Part shown: piece after piece, positions 61,201-64,000 of the stretch | Layout: every line of letters starts with the position of its first letter | Numbering within the stretch: the stretch's first letter is position 1 | From: Syntrophobacterales bacterium | Lineage (GTDB): Bacteria; Desulfobacterota; Syntrophobacteria; Syntrophobacterales; Thermodesulforhabdaceae | DNA: 64,000 nt | NCBI GenBank assembly: GCA_026417655.1 | Contig: JAOACS010000018.1 | Location: 1-64,000 of the forward strand | Direction of reading: 5' to 3' | Program-made: the position numbers and the translations under genes | Notes under the pieces: model-generated | Told to the model about the DNA's origin: nothing | The model's database searches: none | What the model saw: the letters and a program-made list of their open reading frames with translations, nothing else

Positions 61201-62081
61201 TGTATGCAGGGAACATTAAGGCGCGGCAAGATGTCGGCGTAATCGGGTGAAGCAAGGGTTAGAGAAAACAAAAGTGGATTTATGAGCGCGTCAATTCTGG
61301 AGCGATCACCGTCCATAAAGAACATATTAGCTACTTCAGAAGCTCCCTTATTCCCCCGTTCCTTGTCTTTATACCGTAGATGAAAAACGGGTATCACAGC
61401 AGCACCGTGGGCTTCTATAGATCCTATTATGGCGTCGATGAATTCAAGATTACCATTAAGCCAATAGCTCTGATAAAACCACAATCCGATTGTAAACTCG
61501 GGAGGAGAAACAAAGCGTCCCTTGAGGATCTCCAGATAATCTTTTAGAGAAAGAACTTCTGGAAAATGGGGATGATAAATCCCTTCTTCAGGAGGACGTA
61601 TAGGTAGAGAGTAGGGAATGTTTGATTCGAAGAGTCGATTAGTGAGGAATTTAAGAAGTTCTTGGATATTTTTTGATCCACCGTAATTTATGTAGAGGTT
61701 TATCCTATCCCAAGTTAAGGATCCAAACTCGGTTGAAAACACTCTCGAGGCTTCTAGTGCTTCTTCATCCATACCTCCAACGCTTTGAAGATGAAGATAG
61801 GGAAGGGACTTCTTTTTCTCGCGAACTTCATCGATGGCTTTGATAAATAGATCAAAGGCGGGAAAAGATGATGTGCCTCCATGGAATGTAATAATTACTA
61901 CGTCTGAATTCAAGGCAGCCTGGACGAAGCTTTCTTTTTCTCTCTGGGTAAGTAATTGTCCTTGAGTTCTTGCCAAGATGTGGATTTTACCACCTTCTGC
62001 TTTAAATCTCCTTACACCTTCGCTAAGAGATGGCACATCGGTGGATGTTGCGGAAAAGTAGCAAAGTTTTAAAGGTTTCAT
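58287..62081 (-). CDS. cobN: CobN-type cobalt chelatase large subunit (copy 2)
   Basis: 1264 residues from ATG 62081 (AAGGAGAG just before; the in-frame ATG at 62102 lies at the terminator U-tract). The core HVGKHGSLEWLPGKAVGLS is near residue 556, and NDPGEGTQAKRRSYACIINH, GPSGAPTRGQANILPTGKNF and MKQHGFKGAGDISHVVDIV follow. HVGKHGSLEW is the form I associate with classical CobN of aerobic-type pathways. It is directly under its own cobalamin riboswitch. No ChlI/ChlD genes are beside it, so it must share those at 41-44 kb or use others. Confidence 0.91.
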   Translation of the reverse strand: MKPLKLCYFSATSTDVPSLSEGVRRFKAEGGKIHILARTQGQLLTQREKESFVQAALNSDVVIITFHGGTSSFPAFDLFIKAIDEVREKKKSLPYLHLQSVGGMDEEALEASRVFSTEFGSLTWDRINLYINYGGSKNIQELLKFLTNRLFESNIPYSLPIRPPEEGIYHPHFPEVLSLKDYLEILKGRFVSPPEFTIGLWFYQSYWLNGNLEFIDAIIGSIEAHGAAVIPVFHLRYKDKERGNKGASEVANMFFMDGDRSRIDALINPLLFSLTLASPDYADILPRLNVPCIQAITSMSPFSFWKNSYKGLSVMDVAYSVAQPEFDGAIIAVPVATREEETIDPITGASIVKLKPIAERVDKVVRLALNWARLRKTPPKDRKIAIVFHNYPPRVDRIGCAAGLDSFSSVKHLLDYMKDRGYKIEQTYKDGTELAHEMISKMTCDRRWLPMEEMAKRAKTFCDQDEVKKWFSEVPQTVREKMKTDWGDPPGPLFVHQDKMFFPGLINGNVLITLQPPRGFLEQTEKIYHDPHLSPPYNYLAQYRWIRDVFKAHAIVHVGKHGSLEWLPGKAVGLSEKCYPDLAIMELPNIYPYIINDPGEGTQAKRRSYACIINHLTPAMTNADLYDDLAKIQELIADYQLAKAEDPTKEDIIKSMIWEAVEKAHLDKDLSLTKDEALENFEVFLEKVHAYLGELGDTMINDGLHTMGLLPEGERLAEFIVQLTRLPNGDVPSLREAIISWLGFDYDDVMNHLGQRMERFGGKTGSDIIRLAHEKALDLVRSLQEKDFSVDTISEVLTKALGGRSPEIESVLLYICETLMGKLQECRKEIDWSLHAFNGGFVPPGPSGAPTRGQANILPTGKNFYSVDPNKIPTPAAWEVGVRLGDALLERYLKEKGSFPESVALLLFATSTMRTRGDDVAEIFYLMGLKPIWQKGSGNVIGLEIIPLEELKRPRIDVVPRISGLFRDTFPNLVQRIDEAVQMVATLKETPDSNFILKHVESDLVEYMVQGMSREEAFREATLRVFGCPPGTYGAGVAELIESKNWKNQEELGNIYIRYSSHAYGREVYGKEKPQTLRKILSRVDATVKNEDSREYDMMSCTDYYNYYGGLIVAVKTVRGFLPFATMGDSADPKRVKIRTTEEEAKHVLRSRLINPKWIEGMKQHGFKGAGDISHVVDIVFGWDATAEVMEDWMYEEIAKSYALNPNMREWMKKVNPYALHNILDKLLEAIARGMWKAAEEMEEELRHLLLEMEGEIEEWTDME

Positions 62082-62100
62082 GGGCCTCTCCTTTTTCGAC

Positions 62101-62140
62101 AAAAAAACAAAAATCCCGGATCAAAGAGATGATCCGGGAT
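62101..62140 (-). terminator. Intrinsic terminator, expression platform of riboswitch 2
   Basis: On the minus strand ATCCCGGATCA, a 6-base loop and TGATCCGGGAT form a perfect 11-bp stem, followed by TTTTTGTTTTTTT, about 20 bases before the cobN2 start. Confidence 0.9.
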
Positions 62141-62204
62141 TTCCCGTTTTATCCTCGGATTGACTATTTCCGGTGAGGTTTCTAGCCCTAAGAAACCACC
62201 ACCC

Positions 62205-62395
62205 AACCCTACTCAGGCAGGTCTTCTGGCTTTCGGATCATCCTCCGGCTGCGCCTTCCCATTCCTATAACGGAAAAGTGGCTTTATGCAGCCTTTGTCC
62301 CCGATTACAGCGGTGGGCCCGCCCTCGATTTCCACGAGGTTCCCTATTATGCCCCTTCATGGAGCACCTGAGTAAGTAGAGTAGGATAAAACTTC
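62205..62395 (-). promoter_or_regulatory. Cobalamin riboswitch 2
   Basis: Minus-strand motifs in order: CTCAGGTGCTCC, AGGGAACCTCGTGGAAATCG, GGCGGGCCCACCGCTGTAAT, the B12 box GCCACTTTTCCG, GGGAAGGCGCAGCC, and GCCAGAAGACCTGCCTGAGT. The P1 stem is ACTCAGG with CCTGAGT. It controls cobN2. The arrangement of aptamer then terminator is the same as in riboswitch 1. Confidence 0.94.
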
Positions 62396-62417
62396 TAACA
62401 GACAGGATAGTTTTCAG

Positions 62418-63437
62418 TCAAGAGGACGTTACCTCCATCGCCTCCCATATAGCTTGATACATGATACAGGCGAGATTCGAGAGTTCTTCGTTGTAAAATG
62501 TTCGGCTAGGGCAGTCGCCAGGACAAAAGTTTTGAATAGCGCAGTTCTTACAGCCTTCTTCCGACGGAGTGAATTGTTTAAGTATATCGAGTTTTGACTC
62601 ATCAAGGTTCCATACATTTCCTACGAAAAATCTTCTATCTCCTGCCGTTTGGCCGCAGGGAAAAACTTCCCCATCTGGCATAACTGCTATGCTTTCTCCT
62701 TGAAGGGCATGGCAAAAAAACTTTGACCTTCCCTTACTTAGGCCCTCTTTAAGTCTTTCCTGTTCTCTAAGGAGAATGGGTGTTGAACGCATTTTGTTAA
62801 TAGCCTTACAGGTCCTTACAAAGGATCTTATGCCCTCTTTTAGTTTCTCTGGGAGAGGTGGAGCTATTAGGTTATCCGAGAGAGCCCGACCCTTCCTAAC
62901 AAGGATATCTAACCCTATTCCTCTTATTTCTCTAAAGTTTGAAAGCATGTATAAAAGCCTGTCCATAGAGCCAACATTTTGAGATGTTACAACTGTTGTG
63001 ACTCTAAAGGGAATCCGAAAATATTCAAGTATCTTTATGCCTTTCAATGTAAGGGCGATTTTTCCTCTCAGTTTTTCATGAACGGTAGGGGGTCCATCTA
63101 GACTAATGCCTACTTGAACATTAAAGTGCCTGAGTTTTTCTACAAGGTCAACACTTAAGTTGGTCCCATTTGTTTGAAGCCCTATAGTATAGGGACGCCT
63201 TATAGTATTCCTAGCCCTCTTCAAAATCCTCTCAACGAGATGGGGTACTAATGTGGGTTCACCCCCAGTTATCTGAAGGTGGAGAGGAACTTCACCTCTA
63301 GCCGCAATTTCTAGTGATCTTTCTATTACCTCATCTGTCATGTCCCTATGGGATAAGACCTCCCCACTGTAGCAATAGCAGCAGGAAAGATTACACCTAG
63401 TTGTGACAATTAAAACGATATAACGGATGGGTTTCAT
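62418..63437 (-). CDS. Radical SAM enzyme with SPASM domain
   Basis: 339 residues. CNLSCCYC (Cys15, Cys19, Cys22) binds the SAM cluster and QITGGEPT is the SAM-contact GGE motif. The C-terminus has a SPASM domain: PCGQTAGDRRFFVG, then CKNCAIQNFCPGDC (CX2CX5CX3C) and a final Cys in NLACIMYQ, ligating two auxiliary 4Fe-4S clusters. Such enzymes modify peptides or proteins (for example PqqE-like and sulfatase-maturase types) or tetrapyrroles (AhbC/NirJ). The substrate is unknown. The gene is upstream of riboswitch 2 on the same strand but is not controlled by it. It is divergent from a small basic protein gene. Confidence 0.87.
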   Translation of the reverse strand: MKPIRYIVLIVTTRCNLSCCYCYSGEVLSHRDMTDEVIERSLEIAARGEVPLHLQITGGEPTLVPHLVERILKRARNTIRRPYTIGLQTNGTNLSVDLVEKLRHFNVQVGISLDGPPTVHEKLRGKIALTLKGIKILEYFRIPFRVTTVVTSQNVGSMDRLLYMLSNFREIRGIGLDILVRKGRALSDNLIAPPLPEKLKEGIRSFVRTCKAINKMRSTPILLREQERLKEGLSKGRSKFFCHALQGESIAVMPDGEVFPCGQTAGDRRFFVGNVWNLDESKLDILKQFTPSEEGCKNCAIQNFCPGDCPSRTFYNEELSNLACIMYQAIWEAMEVTSS

Positions 63438-63567
63438 TTGCTTATCTCCTCCTCCAAGTGGAATTATTCGATTTTTTTTGACATTAGACCCTTTAGTGAC
63501 TAATATTCTAAACGGGTTCTGGTTATATAATAGTCCATAAAATCAAGAATGAGGTTGTTCATTGCTT

Positions 63568-63768
63568 ATGTCCCTTTATATCAAAACGGAAGATTACAAA
63601 AAATACGGAATAACAAAAACTTCTGATCTTGGAACTATTCAGTCTATCGTTCAGCGCGAATTTAATATTTCCCCTCTTTATGTTTCATTTGTTAATGGGA
63701 GGGAGTTTATTCGCGTGGACTTTTTAAAACCACGCCGTCGAAAAAAATATTCACGTAGAAGAAGATAA
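63568..63768 (+). CDS. Small basic protein of unknown function
   Basis: A frame of 66 residues starting MSLYIKTEDYKKYGITKTSD (an in-frame TTG lies two codons earlier), ending in a strongly basic tail (PRRRKKYSRRRR). There is no signal peptide, cysteine or membrane helix. The ribosome site is weak (GAGG about 13 bases off). It is divergent from the SPASM enzyme, 130 bases away. It may be nucleic acid binding, or a substrate of the enzyme; neither is shown. Confidence 0.45.
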   Translation: MSLYIKTEDYKKYGITKTSDLGTIQSIVQREFNISPLYVSFVNGREFIRVDFLKPRRRKKYSRRRR

Positions 63769-63818
63769 AGTTTTCCTCTAAAAGCTTAAGAATTTCCTAA
63801 TCGTGGGAGAAGGGGTAT

Positions 63819-64000
63819 TTGCGTTCCATCAAAGAGCCCTCCAGTAGAGCCAGTGATCTTTGTCTGATCAGTGAGTTCTATAGTGATCTTTATGCTGGAA
63901 GAATAGGACCTTCAGTTGATATTGGGAGGGGATTTCGGTATCTTGTAGAACTTGGATATGATGAGGAGGTGCTAACATCCTTTTGGAATTTCCCTTGGGA
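63819..64000 (+). CDS. Truncated gene of unknown function at the window edge
   Basis: An open frame from TTG 63819, which follows AGAAGGGG, to the end of the window, 60 codons. It contains SEFYSDLYAGRIGPSVDIGR and FRYLVELGYDEEVLTSFWN. I do not recognise a family. It follows the small basic protein gene by 50 bases and may be in the same transcript. Confidence 0.4.
   Translation, partial: MRSIKEPSSRASDLCLISEFYSDLYAGRIGPSVDIGRGFRYLVELGYDEEVLTSFWNFPW

Noticed and set aside
1-64000. CRISPR arrays, rRNA genes, complete insertion sequences, integrases or prophage
   Set aside because: No regularly spaced repeats, no rRNA-like stretches and no transposase or integrase motifs were seen.

Overview
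The window comes from a Gram-negative, probably strictly anaerobic bacterium. The Gram-negative envelope is shown by lpxC, murJ and two TonB-dependent receptors. The anaerobic lifestyle is suggested by a molybdenum nitrogenase cluster with NifI-type PII regulators and by cobalt-early corrin ring enzymes (CbiF, CbiG, CbiH, CbiET). Fatty-acid oxidation genes and a secreted BACON-repeat protein fit a Desulfobacterota-like sulfate reducer or syntroph. That placement is inference; no rRNA is present.

Region 1 (1-10,000) is AT-rich with AGA/AGG-dominated arginine codons, unlike the rest. It holds a plus-strand nif operon: nifD 3' end, nifK (broken at a run of ten A), a fused nifEN, nifX, nifI1, nifI2 and nifB. 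A stem-loop follows, then eroded glnK and possibly amtB remnants, a NifA-type sigma-54 activator, an interrupted glutamine amidotransferase remnant and a PAP2 phosphatase. From 9,950 to 10,500 there is decayed DNA with an 11-bp inverted repeat. Region 1 looks like an acquired nif island or, less interestingly, an assembly join.

Region 2 (10,497-31,689) is mixed core. A minus-strand unit encodes a TetR regulator, 3-hydroxyacyl-CoA dehydrogenase, acyl-CoA dehydrogenase and thiolase, with a 29-bp palindromic operator. Next come cbiET (cobL), murJ plus a PilZ protein, tRNA(CAU), a Nif3-like protein, a zinc-ribbon coiled-coil protein, hflX with a probable ATT start, a large secreted BACON-like protein, a glycosyltransferase, and an MFP / double-ATPase / two-permease ABC exporter.

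Region 3 (31,618-41,288) has a minus-strand corrin operon, read btuF-cbiZ fusion, cbiF, cbiG, cbiH. Then lpxC, and a minus-strand block of two tRNA-Ser, dnaX, ybaB, recR and a small conserved gene, followed by rpsT.

Region 4 (41,322-62,400) is a corrinoid and cobalt island. Two minus-strand cobalamin riboswitches, each with a classic intrinsic terminator just ahead of the first gene, control (a) btuC-btuD-cobN1-Gate membrane protein-chlD-like-chlI-like and (b) cobN2. Between them, on the plus strand, lie two receptor/binding-protein pairs (TonB receptor plus BtuF-like). The expected flow is uptake through the outer membrane, capture by one of three BtuF-type proteins, import by one BtuCD, remodelling by CbiZ, and new synthesis with CobN/ChlID chelatases plus Cbi enzymes. 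The window ends with a radical SAM/SPASM enzyme, a divergent 67-residue basic protein and a truncated unknown gene.

The most unusual items are the signal-peptide-bearing BtuF-CbiZ fusion, the two distinct riboswitch-controlled CobN paralogs with a co-transcribed Gate-domain membrane protein, the nifK homopolymer frameshift and the fused nifEN.
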